DNA from: Homalodisca vitripennis
Lineage: Eukaryota; Arthropoda; Insecta; Hemiptera; Cicadellidae
Assembly: GCF_021130785.1 (NCBI RefSeq)
Contig: NW_025777931.1
Location: 19,287-83,286 of the forward strand
Direction of reading: 5' to 3'
Length of the DNA: 64,000 nt
Positions 1 to 10,772 of the stretch are shown here, piece after piece (the first letter of the stretch is position 1; each line of letters starts with the position of its first letter). The notes under the pieces are model-generated. The model did no database searches and was not told the origin of the DNA. It saw nothing but the letters and a program-made list of their open reading frames with translations. The position numbers and the translations under genes are program-made.

Positions 1-2636
1 AAACTGTTGTTTTGCGTCACGGATAAAACTGTAAGACTCTACCTCTGTAGACTCTAGGGGCGGGACTGTGGCGGCCAATATGTCAGGTTATTTCTTTTTC
101 CATTCAATGGCAATCCAGGCGTGCTAGTGGGAGGTTACCGTCGATCCTTTTTGATGAGACTACTTCTTTTATCAGACTATGGATGTATATTTTCTACATG
201 TTTTTTGAAGTAGAATGACAGCTTTACCGTAACGTAGACGAACGAACCGTTGTACAAACATCTGATGTGAAATAAAAAATATTGACGTTAATTAAAATTC
301 TGTTAGGAGAGATTAAACTGAACATATTTTCTAAAATAACATACAAAAATATATGATACGGAAAATAACAAAACTACTCTCTAATCTGTTGGTGTATTAC
401 AAATATTTGCTTTCAAACAGTTTCATCAGTTTACTCTTATTATTAGTGTCGAACATGTCATAAATATTCCATCGTCCTCGATTTGTTTCTGCTTCTGCAG
501 ACTTCGCCAAACAATTGCTGCAAAGAGACCAAGATATATCTGGTAAAATCCTGATTTGAATTAATTTACGAAACACTAACTTATTTATAACTACATCCAA
601 CTTAAAATTTATTCAAATTATGAATAATGTAATAACAGTATTTAAAGAATATCGAATTTTAAATTGAATTTTAGCAGTGGTAATATTATTTCCTAGTCCT
701 GTTCGCTACTAATGTCTTCGTGACGATATTTCATATAGGATTCAAAATAAGTTAATTAGATATTTTCAGCTAAAAAATCCATAGCGCAATGTAATTATTT
801 AAAATTTTACTTGATATTGATTTCAATTACAAATTATACTCAATTACACTGGGTCTTACCTTGGACTCACTAACAAATAAATTACGTAAAAAACAGATTT
901 TTATACATATTTTGCTAAAAAAAACTTACAAACCGTATTTGAGGTAATGTTTTTTATAATATCTTACTCTTCTTTTTAACATAAATATAATTTGACAATT
1001 TAAACTATAAAACTTCAAGTACACCGGGATATGTACCAACAATAGATGATCGTATAATTAAAAGATATTTAGCAGGAACATTTATTCTATAGTATTTATT
1101 TCTTAATTCAGTTATTATAAACCCATATTTTGCATATTTCAAATACAAAAAGAAAAGAAAATAAAGTAATTATTTCGTAAATCAAAGATTGCAGCGACAA
1201 TTATACTGACACAATTATAGAAACTAATATTATGACCTGATACAAACAATTATAATGTAAAGGTAAAAGTAGATATTACTTTATTATTTAGAAGTAAGTG
1301 TTCATATTAATATAAGAAATTAAAAAAATATTTCAAAAATATCAATAAAATTAATGGAAAATATAATACATTTTAATGTAAAATAATTTAGTGTTTCATA
1401 TAATTTTGAAGTACTAAAATATTCATTTCTTAAATAGCAAAATTGTTTAAGATATATACTCACATCCCATTATAAGTAGTTACTTCTGCCTGTCGGTCCC
1501 ACGATTGTCTTCCCATTTTTTATTGAATGTATATTCCTGATTCATAGGATATCGTGTAAGTAAGTACCTTGATATCTAATAAATTTGAAAACACAGCAGT
1601 CATAATGTGTTTTATTGTCTATTAATTCTTATAAATATTTTATCACTATATTTTAATAGCAGGTTTCAATTCACTATATTCATAATAGTGATGACTATAT
1701 TAATTGTTGATTTTTAAAAGGCATAGGGCAAATATCAGTATGTCTATAACTTAGTGCAACTTAACATAGCTTTGGTAGGACCCTTTGATACAAGTGAATT
1801 TTGAGTTTAGCTCCAGTTCGCCTTCCTTTTATTGCAGCGTCTGGTACCTGACGCAGTCTAAGATTTGACTCCTAGAATTTGGAATCACGTTCGTCTAAAG
1901 AGATCCAAAGAAATTCGACGACGAGAATGCTCAAAACAAAACATTTACATCCTTTTAACGTCAGAGACACCTATAAATAGATGACTTGGTAGTCTCATTG
2001 TCCCATCAGGTACACAATTGAGGGCACTACGGTGTGATAGACATAATCTCTAAACACAGTGGGGCAATCGTGTTTTCTGCAAAAAAATATAATGAATAAT
2101 ACGACGTAACTTTTAGGCAATTGGAACACATAAAAGGATTTAAATGGTTGAGGACATCGAAAAAGTTCAGATGTTCATTGAAAAAAACCAGTCCAAGAGT
2201 TAGATTGGTTAAGAAACTAAAGTAAATATTGTAACCCCCAAAAACTTCTAAGGTGGCAAGATTTCCTCTTACAAACATACAAGCTTAACCTAAATTGTTG
2301 GTATAGGTAACTTGTTTCACTCATAAAACTATAGGTACATCTTTTCCTTACGAAATTTGACTCTAAATTAAATTTTTTATTGTGCAACGCAGAATATATT
2401 AGGACCTGTGTCTGGTACCTGAGGACTTGCCCAGGGCTATGTATGTCCTTTTTTTGACCAGTGAATATGGGTATTTCCCTTAATAGCTTAGGCATCCAAA
2501 AACTCCTTTTTAAAATTAGGAGAACTAAAATATATTACTACACTTTCGAGTTTACTCGATTTAGTTTAAAGTGATTTCTGATTTCAACAAGATTAATAAC
2601 GAAATAGTTTATACTATTTTAATTAAATCCAGAAAA
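1..2636. other. AT-rich intergenic sequence, no gene seen
   Basis: The first 170 bases are clearly richer in G and C than what follows and could be the edge of an exon or a repeat, but no open frame or splice signal supports either. The rest is AT-rich with stop codons in all frames. Minus-strand open frames around 2027-2495 have no recognisable domain and read like chance translations. Confidence 0.5.
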
Positions 2637-2840
2637 CATCCTACAATTCTGTGACAGTAACTAATGAAATGTCATTACATGTTTCAATACAGGGTCTTCT
2701 TCGGCCAGCCTTTCATTTTAAAAGAAAGAACGTTGGTAAAACGTTCAAACATGACCATATTTTTTTAATATCGTTATAATCGCACAATAAAATAATATTA
2801 GAAAAAATCACCTTATAAAAACAGTTAATTTATAAAATTA
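2637..2840 (+). repeat. Dispersed repeat, copy 1 (partner near 63455-63645)
   Basis: This stretch and 63455-63645 align in the same orientation. They share AACTAATG, then an ATCATAACATG/GTCATTACATG block, TGTTTxAATA and CTTCGGxCAGCxTT, with interspersed mismatches. Two diverged copies 60 kb apart indicate an old interspersed element. There is no coding potential. The family is not identified. Confidence 0.6.
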
Positions 2841-3079
2841 AAATAACTTTTCCATTCCTCATAAAGGTACAAAAAGTACGATTAATTTATGGCAACATAA
2901 ATTAAACACTAAATATTGCAAGTGTTTCTCTACTGAAATCAGAACAATGAGTGCGACTTAAGGAGTGTTACAATACACGAACTTGCCTTCAAAACACTGT
3001 TTACAAAGACAATGGCATCCAAATATCTTACTGACAAGTACATGCTTTTTAATTCGTTTCTACAACACCATTACAGACT

Positions 3080-3097
3080 AAGGACATTATAGGACAT
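3080..3097. repeat. 18-bp flanking inverted repeat, left arm
   Basis: The 18 bases here are the exact reverse complement of 19958-19975, just outside the right end of the Polinton. Both arms lie beyond the TA microsatellite that abuts each Polinton end. The left arm runs into a 12-bp palindrome, AGGACATGTCCT (3091-3102). Confidence 0.75.
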
Positions 3098-3099
3098 GT

Positions 3100-3101
<2 letters not shown>

Positions 3102-3149
<48 letters not shown>
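3102..3149. repeat. (TA)n microsatellite at the left Polinton boundary
   Basis: A pure TA tract ends exactly where the Polinton terminus AGTAGATA begins at 3150. The six bases before the element (3144-3149) are TATATA, and the six after the right end (19923-19928) are also TATATA. This fits the 6-bp target duplication known for Polintons, but in a TA repeat it cannot be told from chance. Confidence 0.85.
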
Positions 3150-3151
<2 letters not shown>

Positions 3152-3503
3152 TAGATAGTAATATGGGGTTCCTGGCGCACTTTCGGAGCCAACCGAAAAG
3201 CAATGTAAAATACTGTTCAATGTACCATAAAGGAAGCTGAGAAATAACACAGCAAATCTCAATGAAAAATTAACCGAATCTACAGTCGTTCGTCTCCAAA
3301 AGCGATCGGTACATTACTATCTACTCTGTGGAATGAAAAATTAACCGAATCTGAGCTTCTACTTTCTTAAGCTGTGCTTTGTAAAATGTTGTCAAATCTG
3401 CTACGAATAAAGGATTTATCTTAATAAAATTTAATCAATTTAAAACATTTTTACTAAAAACATACTGTACTTTAATAAAAAACTTTTCTACTAAATAAAC
3501 AAC

Positions 3504-4059
3504 ATGAACTCACCAAGCTCTCTTCAGTTTCTAGCATTTCAAAAACTTACAAAGAAAGACAATTTTAACGAGTTCAACGAATTACCAAAACATTTTAAAG
3601 AACAGTTGATACTTTCCTTAAATGATACAGAATTCAAAGAACTTGTAAAGTCTTTTGCAGAAAAAACGTCTAATGGAGTGTTTTACTATCGGCAAAAAAC
3701 TAAAAAAGTAAGGGATTACATATTTAATATAATTACGAAAGATATTGAAAAGAAAGTAAAAAATAAACAAACAGAGAGTTTTCATCGTTTTTTTTATGAC
3801 ATTTTTCCCATATTATACGTTCTTTCAAGATAATCAAGACTTAATTGATGAATTTCTTAGGAATTTTTGTGAGTATCAAGATTTATCAACACAATTCATT
3901 AAAGAGCATTATAGAATTTTTCTTATAGAATATAGCCACATTTTGTGTGAAACAAAAGGTATTACTGTAGATAATATTCCATGTGATTCCTATGAAGAAA
4001 GACACCAACTATGGTTATCAAAACAGTACTATGACGTGGGGAGGGACTGCAAGTTTTAG
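3504..4059 (+). pseudogene. Unrecognised Polinton protein, broken by one frameshift
   Basis: Two overlapping open frames (3504-3833 and 3796-4059) read as one lysine-rich, mostly helical protein of roughly 185 residues. They are separated by a one-base shift at a run of eight T (3788-3795). The ATG at 3504 follows CTACTAAATAAACAAC and lacks the compact TAAATGG start seen at most other genes here. The gene ends 10 bp from the convergent TIR gene at 4070-4375 and has no counterpart in the right TIR, so it is specific to the left end. I recognise no domain. The homopolymer position of the break makes a sequencing error possible. Confidence 0.6.
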
Positions 4060-4069
4060 AGTTAAGACT

Positions 4070-4375
4070 TTATTCTACAAAGTTAATTGTTATAATTTCT
4101 TTATCTTTTATAGTCTTCTTTCCAGTAACAATCAAGTGTAATTTTTCATTTTTGTTTAATTCTTTAATCTTTTTTTCATCCAAAACAGTCAAAAATCTGT
4201 TCGGCAAGTGTACTTTACAATCTTCCAACTCGGCAATTATTGTAAACCCGAATTTATCTTTCATTTTCTCCAAATTCAAGATTCTATGTTTCTTCCTTTC
4301 TTCCAATTCATTTAACTTCTTATACTCTTTAAACTTACATTCTCCAATATCATTTAACTCTTTCAAGAACTCCAT
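4070..4375 (-). CDS. TIR-encoded 101-residue protein, left copy
   Basis: The reading frame is complete and starts at a TAAATGG element preceded by TTTTTTCTAT. The N-terminal 40 residues are charged and helical (KLNELEERKKH). The rest looks like a small beta-barrel with the pattern GFTIIAELEDCKVHLPNRFL and later LHLIVTGKKTI. I recall similar small proteins in arthropod and other invertebrate Polintons. An OB-fold nucleic-acid-binding role is my inference from the strand pattern only. The frame points outward from the element. The right copy (19403-19708) differs at residues 93-95 only, so two-copy dosage and gene conversion between TIRs are likely. Confidence 0.75.
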   Translation of the reverse strand: MEFLKELNDIGECKFKEYKKLNELEERKKHRILNLEKMKDKFGFTIIAELEDCKVHLPNRFLTVLDEKKIKELNKNEKLHLIVTGKKTIKDKEIITINFVE

Positions 4376-4397
4376 TTAAATAGAAAAAATTCAAAGT

Positions 4398-5054
4398 CAA
4401 AAAGTGCAAAACCATTACTCGGTCGACCTTTTCTCCTCCCTCTGTCTCTTTCTCTCTCCCTCTCTTTTTATGCCTATGACACGATCACTTCTGCCGTTTA
4501 TAGGCTAGGATCTATATTCAGGCTAGAGAGAGAGAGAAGAGCGAGATACGGATAGAGAAATGGTTCCGGAATACGATCTGAATACTTCTGAACTTGGTGT
4601 TTCTCCGCTATGGCCACTCGCATTGAAACAGTTCAGAAGTAAACTTCCTAACCGACCAAACCGAATTCGCGGACATATATACTCAGCAACACAATACAAC
4701 AGCCCATCGAGAAGTAAAAATTTAAGAAATTAATTTAAAATATAATTTGAAAATTACAAGTAACAAAATGTACGCATATTTAAAATAGGTAAAATTATCT
4801 AACATTTTGAAAAAGAAAATGTTATAATAGTAAACGGGAACACAATTTTTATTCTTAAAAGCAAATCTGCATTACCGACATTTTAGTTCCGAAAGATTGC
4901 GCTGTGTGTATCAATGACAGTCGAGGTGTGCTACTACAGACCGACCATCACGATAATCGCTTCGCATGCGTCATATCCGTAGTGATATCACGCCGTGAGA
5001 GGCGCAATCGTTGGTTTACAAGCACCATTTAGTTAAATAAATTTTTCTATCTAA
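4398..5054. other. Polinton spacer with hairpins before polymerase gene
   Basis: There is no coding frame here. A C/T-rich tract (about 4430-4467) faces a complementary G/A-rich tract (about 4524-4548). A perfect 10-bp inverted repeat ACTTCTGAAC/GTTCAGAAGT lies at 4584-4593 and 4631-4640. The part from 4880 to 5030 is GC-richer than the rest of the element. It could hold regulatory or replication signals, or an old insertion. None is proven. Confidence 0.5.
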
Positions 5055-8000
5055 ATGGAGCGCGATAAAATATCATGTCCGTTCTGCAAAATAGAAATTT
5101 TAAGAAAAAACTATGATCGCCATTATAATTCTAAAAGTCATGAAAAAAACAAGCAAATTTACAATAATGAACTAAATTATTTAAGACAGTGGGCTAGAGA
5201 AAATAAAATTGCCGATCACGAAAACATGTTTAATATTGAGAAATTACGTGAATTAAAGAGAAATTTCAAAGTTGAAAAGAAAAATCTCGACCTATTTAAT
5301 GATGAAAAACTTCATTCAATAGCTGAAAAGTTGGCTATCGGTACTAACGATAAAACCAAGTCTGAAATGATCGAAGAAATTGATAAAACTCTTAAAGTAA
5401 AATCCGAAAATATCATTGATGTAGAAGTTTTATCCTCAATACACGGTCTTTTCAAGCAATACATTTTAACAAACTTGAACGACAATTCCATGTCAATTTA
5501 CAAATATCTTTCAATTATGCGGTCAGAAATTAAAAGTTTAATCGAGAAATTTCAAGAAAATGTTAAAAATATGAAGGGCTATCTCTCTTTGGAATGTGAA
5601 TACGAACGAACTTTAGTGAATGGTGAACCGCAAACATGTCTAATGTATTTTACTATCAAAGCAGACGAAATCTTTGACGTAAACGACTTTATTACTAAGC
5701 AATTTAATAAATTAACACATCGAGAACAAACGAATAATCCAAATAAAGGTTCCGGATGGACATTTAAAAGTTGTAAACAACTAGTTTTGAGCCTTAACAA
5801 ACACGAAATGATGAATGCAGGATCATACATCGATTTACCAAAGAATATCAAAGATAAAAAAGCTTGTATAAATATAAAAAATAGAGATGATTTTTGCTTT
5901 ATTTACTCAATAAGATGTGCTATTGAAAAACCAGAAAGAGACTGTGAACGTGTAAAGCAATACGAAAAATTTGTGAATGACAAAATATTTTCAGGTTTTG
6001 AGTATCCAATGTCTCTGAAAGATATACAAATATTTGAAAAACGAAGCTACAATTCCAAGTATAAGTATCCAACAATGTCTATCAATGTCTACAGTTTTGA
6101 TGAAAATATTAACATTGTTCCGTTACAAATTTCTGAAAAATATGACGCTGAAACAAACATTGATTTATTGTATGTTAAACAAGATGATAAATCTCATTAT
6201 GTTTTGATAACCGATTTAAATAAGCTTGTTTCTTCGCAGTTGTCTAAACATAAAGAAAGAAAATTTTTGTGTAGAAGATGTTTAAGCCATTTTTACAAAT
6301 CTGGAGATTTAACAGATCACTTAGAAATTTGTAAAAATCATGAAGTTTGTAAGCCAATTATGCCATTTCCAGGTCAAACAACTAAATTTACTAATTATCA
6401 AAAGAAATTTAACCATCCGTACGTAATTTATATGGACTTTGAGAGCATATTAGAAAAAATTCCGACATGCAAGAACAATCCACAAAGATCGACTACAACC
6501 AAGATTCAGAAGCATATTCCTTATGGTTTTACTCTATATTTAGTGTCAAATGTGACCAATCGCATGTACAAACCTATATGTTATAGAGCAAAAAATGAAG
6601 ACGATTTGCCTAATGTTCCTGCAAAATTGTTTGAAGAACTTAATAAATTATCGAAATACATAGCTAAAAAGTATAATTCTAAGAATAAAATACCTATGAA
6701 ATTGACCGAAGAAGAAGAATTAGCGTACCAAAATTCTAGTCTTTGCCACATTTGTGAAGAAATATCGTATCAAGATACAGAAAAAACTTTAGGTTTTATG
6801 CCAGATGATTGGTACGATGATACGTACAAGAAATGTAGAGATCATTGTCATTTGACTGGAAAGTTTCGAGGAGCAGCTCATAGAATTTGTAATCTAAATT
6901 TGAAATTTCCTCAGAATATTCCCGTTTTCTGTCACAATATGTCAAATTACGATACTCATTTGTACATAAAAGAATTGGCTAAGCAATATGGAAATGTTGA
7001 TTTGATCGCAAACACCGATGAAAAATATATAAATTATTCTGTAAATTCTGGATACGGGTATGAGTTTGATGGTGACAAACCTAGAAAGTTCATAAAATTC
7101 TCTTTCGTGGACACATTTAGATTCATGGCCTCGTCTATTGAAAAATTAGCGAAAAATCTAAAGAAAGAAGACTTCAAACATACAAATCATTTTATACAGG
7201 ATGGAAGAATATGAATGAAATTCTAAAAAGACAGCCAAATGACGAAGAAGAAATCTTTAAAATTCTATCTGGAAAAGGCATATTTCCCTATGAATTTATC
7301 GACAGTATTGAAAAACTTGATTACACAGAAGAATTGAGAATTCAAGATTTCTATTCCCTTTTGACAGACGAGAGCATATCTGAGAAAGATTATCAACACT
7401 ACTTGAGCGTTTGGAACAAATTAAAAGAGAAAAATCTTGGAAATTACTCTGATCTCTATAACATTCAAGATGTTCTATTGCTCGCTGATATCTTTGAAAA
7501 TTTTAGGAATATTTGTTTGAAATTGCTATAAGCTTGATCCAGCACACTATCTAACAGCTCCCAGTCTTGCATGGGATGCTATGTTAAAATTAACTAAAAT
7601 CGAGCTTCAACTGATACACGATTACGATATGTATTTAATGATCGAAAAAGGTATTCGCGGAGGCATTTCTCAATGTATTAAACGATATGTGAAAGCAAAT
7701 AACAAATATTTAAAAGATTTTGATAAGACAAAGCCCGAAAACTATTTACTCTATCTCGATGCTAATAACCTTTATGGGTATGGCCTCATGCAAAGTTTAC
7801 CATACGGCGATATCAAGTGGATGGATCCTAAAACGTATACAAAAGAAGAGTGGCAAGAAACAATTTTAGAACTCACTGGCGACGAAGATTATGGCTATAT
7901 TCTCGAAGTCGATCTTGGATATCCAACAAATTTACACGAACATCACAAGGATTTACCTCTTGCTCCAGAACATTTTAAAAACAAACTTTGCACAACTCTA

Positions 8001-8994
8001 CTGGATAAAACTGAATACGTTGTTCATTCGAGAAATTTGAAGTTCTATTTGGAACAAGGTATGATTTTGAAACATGTGAATAGAGTTATTGCATTCGATC
8101 AGAAGCCTTTTATGAAAGAATATATTGATTTTAACACAAACATGAGAACCAAAGCTACAAGCGACTTTGAAAAGGACTTTTATAAGCTGATGAACAACTC
8201 AGTTTTTGGAAAATCTATGGAAAATGTGAGAAACAGATGTGATATTAAGCTTGGAAATGAAGAATTTTCAATGAAACAAGCTAAGAAAACAAATTTCAAA
8301 TGCTTTAACATCTTTGACGACAACTGTATAGCGAGTCACATGTACAAACAAAAGGTTAAATTTAACAAACCGATTTACATAGGATTTTCAGTTCTCGACC
8401 TCTCAAAATTGCTAATGTACGAGTTTTATTACAACAAATTAAAGAAGTTTGATCCAGATTTGAATCTGTGTTACATGGATACAGACAGTTATTTTCTAGA
8501 ATTGAAACGAGATCCTTTTAAAATTATTAAAGAAAATATAGATGACTTTGATACAAGTGATTATCCAAAAGATCATGAATGTTTCACTACTAAAAATAAG
8601 AAGGTAATAGGGAAATTCAAAGATGAGTTAAATAGCGAAGTTTTAGAAGAATTTTGTGGTTTAAGGTCTAAGATGTACTCGTACAAATATCTAGATAAAA
8701 ACCCAGTTAGGTGTAAAGGAATTAAGAGAAGCGTTGTAAATAAAACAATAAATATCGAAAACTTGAAGAGATGTTTTGTTCGAAGATAAAGAAGAATTTA
8801 GGGAGATGACAGTCATCAAAAGTTATAAACATGAGTTGTACACTGTTACCATAAACAAGCTGGCACTGAACGCTAAAGATGATAAGAGAATTGTCCTAGA
8901 AAATAAGATCGATACAGTACCGTATGGCTATAAAAATGAAGCAAAATCTAATATATTAGATGAGTTAAATAAACTTGGAAACTTTGACATGTAA
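5055..8994 (+). pseudogene. polB: Protein-primed DNA polymerase B, four frame-shifted pieces
   Basis: This is the replicative polymerase of the element, about 1,310 codons in all. The first piece (5055-7214) opens with a C2H2 finger (C8, C11, H23, H29) and has a second C..C..H..C finger near residue 410. The exonuclease motifs are MDFES (D461, E463) and HNMSNYDTH (D633), with a Cys/His cluster around CRDHCHLTGKFRGAAHRICN. The second (7211-7531) holds the last exonuclease motif, near YNIQDVLLLAD. The third (7581-8789) holds the palm: motif A LDANNLYGYGL (D60 of that piece), motif B KLMNNSVFGK, motif C YMDTDSYF (D300, D302). The fourth (8776-8994) is the C-terminal end, with LALNAKDDKRIV. Breaks lie near 7205-7214, 7526 and 8776-8789, each a one-base shift with conserved sequence on both sides. 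All catalytic residues survive. The start is set by TTTTTCTATCTAAATGG. Confidence 0.95.
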
Positions 8995-10056
8995 ATGGAA
9001 GATGATTTGATTCACTGCCACAAGTGTAAAAAGAAAACGAAAAATATAGATTCAAAAATCGTTCAAACTCAAAATGGATTGTATAGAATTGCTGCAAAAT
9101 GTTCAAAATGTAAGACAAACAAGAGTAAGTTTATAAAGAATCCAAATCCAAAACCTGTTAAGCAAGAATTGAAGACTAAAGATGAGATAGAGATTGAATC
9201 TCGAGAAATTCATGCACCAGTACGAAAAAAGTTTAAAAAGAGAAAAATTATAACATTAGGAATTGACGATTTATGGGCAGCAGATTTAGTTATAATGTCT
9301 AACTATTCAGATCAAAATGATGGATTTAAGTATATGTTAAATGTTATTGATACTTTCTCAAAATATGCTTGGTCAAGAGCTATCAAAAGAAAAAACGGCA
9401 AGGATATTTCAAAAGCTTTCGAAGATATAGTAAAAGATGCCATAAGGATCAATCACAAACCTCCTAACCTACTTCATACAGATAAGGGTTTAAAGTTTAA
9501 AAATAAAGAATTTAACGATGTTTTGAGGAAATACAACATTAAGATTTATCATACTGAAAACGAAGAGAAATCAAGTATTGTAGAGAGATATAACAGAACT
9601 CAAAATGAGAGAATGAAAGTAATTTTTGAGATTAATAAAAACTTTAAATGGTTCGATATTCTTCAAAAAATCGTAAACAATTATAACGATACAGTTCACA
9701 GCACAATCAAAATGAAACCGAAAGACGTAGATAAGGATGCAGAAAAGGAGTTATTAGAGACCGTTTTCAAGTATGTTCCACCTGAAATTCACACGAAAAC
9801 TAAATTTAAAGTCAATGATCATGTAAGAATTGTTAGTAAAAAACAAACATTTTCGAACAAATATAAGAACAATTGGTCAAGAGAAATCTTTGTGATTTAT
9901 CAAATTAATAACACAGATCCTGTAACTTATAGTATAAAAGATTTAAATAATGAAGAAATAACCGGAAAGTTTTATGAATATGAATTGAGAAAGTCAAAGA
10001 TTTTTTTCTATATAAATGGGAGGCCCAAAAGAAATGTTCAATGTGCAAAGAATTAA
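8995..10056 (+). CDS. int: Retrovirus-type integrase with N-terminal zinc ribbon
   Basis: The frame is complete at 353 codons, and its ATG directly follows the polymerase stop (TAAATGG). Residues 1-50 form a zinc ribbon (CHKC at 8-11, CSKC at 36-39). The same ribbon exists as a separate gene at 16729-16872. The catalytic core carries D97 (WAADLVI), D163 (HTDKG) and E197 (SIVERYN), giving a DDE triad with 33 residues between the last two. A chromodomain/SH3-like C-terminal part follows (KFKVNDHVRIV to YELRKSKI). The enzyme would insert the element and create the 6-bp target duplication. The last 13 codons run over the start of the next gene (10016), so the original stop may have been lost at the run of seven T near 10001. 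Confidence 0.95.
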   Translation: MEDDLIHCHKCKKKTKNIDSKIVQTQNGLYRIAAKCSKCKTNKSKFIKNPNPKPVKQELKTKDEIEIESREIHAPVRKKFKKRKIITLGIDDLWAADLVIMSNYSDQNDGFKYMLNVIDTFSKYAWSRAIKRKNGKDISKAFEDIVKDAIRINHKPPNLLHTDKGLKFKNKEFNDVLRKYNIKIYHTENEEKSSIVERYNRTQNERMKVIFEINKNFKWFDILQKIVNNYNDTVHSTIKMKPKDVDKDAEKELLETVFKYVPPEIHTKTKFKVNDHVRIVSKKQTFSNKYKNNWSREIFVIYQINNTDPVTYSIKDLNNEEITGKFYEYELRKSKIFFYINGRPKRNVQCAKN

Positions 10057-10389
10057 AAGGTTTTGAAGAATTTTATAAAGATAAGAATAGAAAAGATGGA
10101 ATTAATTATAATTGTAAAGATTGTTATAGGAAGTATCATAAAAGAGCTGTATGATAAAATAGAAAAATTAACTTTGGAAGAGAAAGAATGTCTTAAATGT
10201 AAAGAAACTAAAAAAATTTCAGAGTTTAATAGTGATCACTATAGTAGAGATAAGAAAGACTCATATTGTAAAGATTGTGTAAAGAAGAATCACCATAGAT
10301 TATATTATGAAGATACTCAATGTGAATGTGGAAGAACTATAAAATGGTTAAATAATTATCAAAAACATTTACAAAACCAAATATCATAA
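10016..10389 (+). pseudogene. HNH-associated CxxC zinc protein, copy 1, frameshifted
   Basis: The start is set by TTTTTTTCTATATAAATGG. One extra G right after the ATG puts the conserved frame out of register, so a short out-of-frame piece overlaps the integrase end. The conserved frame holds one CxxC...CxxC unit ending near NCKDCYRKYHKR, then a stop near 10152. A second unit continues in the next frame (ELYDKIEKLTLEEK, then CLKCKET...YCKDC) to 10389 and ends with a CECGRTIKWLNNYQKHL tail. Such units resemble the zinc module that precedes many viral and phage HNH endonucleases, but no HNH catalytic motif follows. The neighbour at 10437 is a paralogue. Confidence 0.7.
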
Positions 10390-10436
10390 GTTAAGAGTTT
10401 AACATTTTCATTGTGTAATAATTTTTTCTATTTAAA

Positions 10437-10772
10437 ATGGAGTCTCAAAAGAAATGTACAAAGTGTCAAGAAGAGAATAGAAAAGACTGTTATTGTAAGG
10501 AATTATATGATAAAATGAACAAATTAACTTTAGAAGAGAAAAAGTGTTACTTTTGTAAAGAAATTAAAAATATTTCTGAATTTAATAACTGGCAGTATAG
10601 TAAAGATAGAAAAGATGCTTTTTGCAAAGATTGTGCTAAAAAAATTTTCAGCGAAAGTTATAAAAACGAAATGCCTTGTGAATATGAAAAAAAGATTTTC
10701 CAATGGTTACCTAGTTATGCTAAACATTTACAAACAAAATATAATAAATCGAGAGTTTTTAGTAAAATTTAG
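10437..10772 (+). CDS. HNH-associated CxxC zinc protein, copy 2
   Basis: The frame is complete at 111 codons and starts at TTTTTTCTATTTAAAATGG. Compared with copy 1 the first zinc unit is collapsed: KKCTKCQEENRKDCYCKELY joins the first CxxC directly to the linker. The second unit is intact (CYFCKE...FCKDCAKK) and the tail (FQWLPSYAKHLQ) is shared. Tandem duplication with internal deletion is the simplest explanation. The function is unknown. Zinc-mediated nucleic-acid binding is likely by analogy. The 3' end overlaps the convergent BRO gene by 14 bp. Confidence 0.75.
   Translation: MESQKKCTKCQEENRKDCYCKELYDKMNKLTLEEKKCYFCKEIKNISEFNNWQYSKDRKDAFCKDCAKKIFSESYKNEMPCEYEKKIFQWLPSYAKHLQTKYNKSRVFSKI

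Larger units (their letters stand above)
3150..4397. repeat. Left terminal inverted repeat, interrupted by an extra gene
   Basis: The outer part (3150 to about 3440) matches the reverse complement of 19709-19922 only imperfectly: TGGCGCAC, CAATGTAAAATACTG and AACCGAATCT are shared, with mismatches and gaps between. The inner part (about 4068-4397) is almost identical to the inner right TIR (19382-19712) and carries the same 101-codon gene. Between them the left side alone holds about 600 bp with a broken gene (3504-4059). The two arms are therefore unequal in length and have an abrupt change in divergence. Confidence 0.85.

Noticed and set aside
2027..2495. Two overlapping minus-strand frames considered as a possible gene
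   Set aside because: No domain, no homologous pattern, and overlapping each other in different frames.
3144..3149. TATATA as proof of a 6-bp target duplication
   Set aside because: Consistent with Polinton insertion, but any TA repeat would give the same match, so it is not counted as independent evidence.
4152..4379. 75-codon plus-strand frame mirrored at 19399-19626
   Set aside because: It is the antisense shadow of the TIR gene. It is conserved only because the TIR gene is.
5579..5851. 90-codon minus-strand frame
   Set aside because: Antisense to the polymerase gene, with no independent signal.
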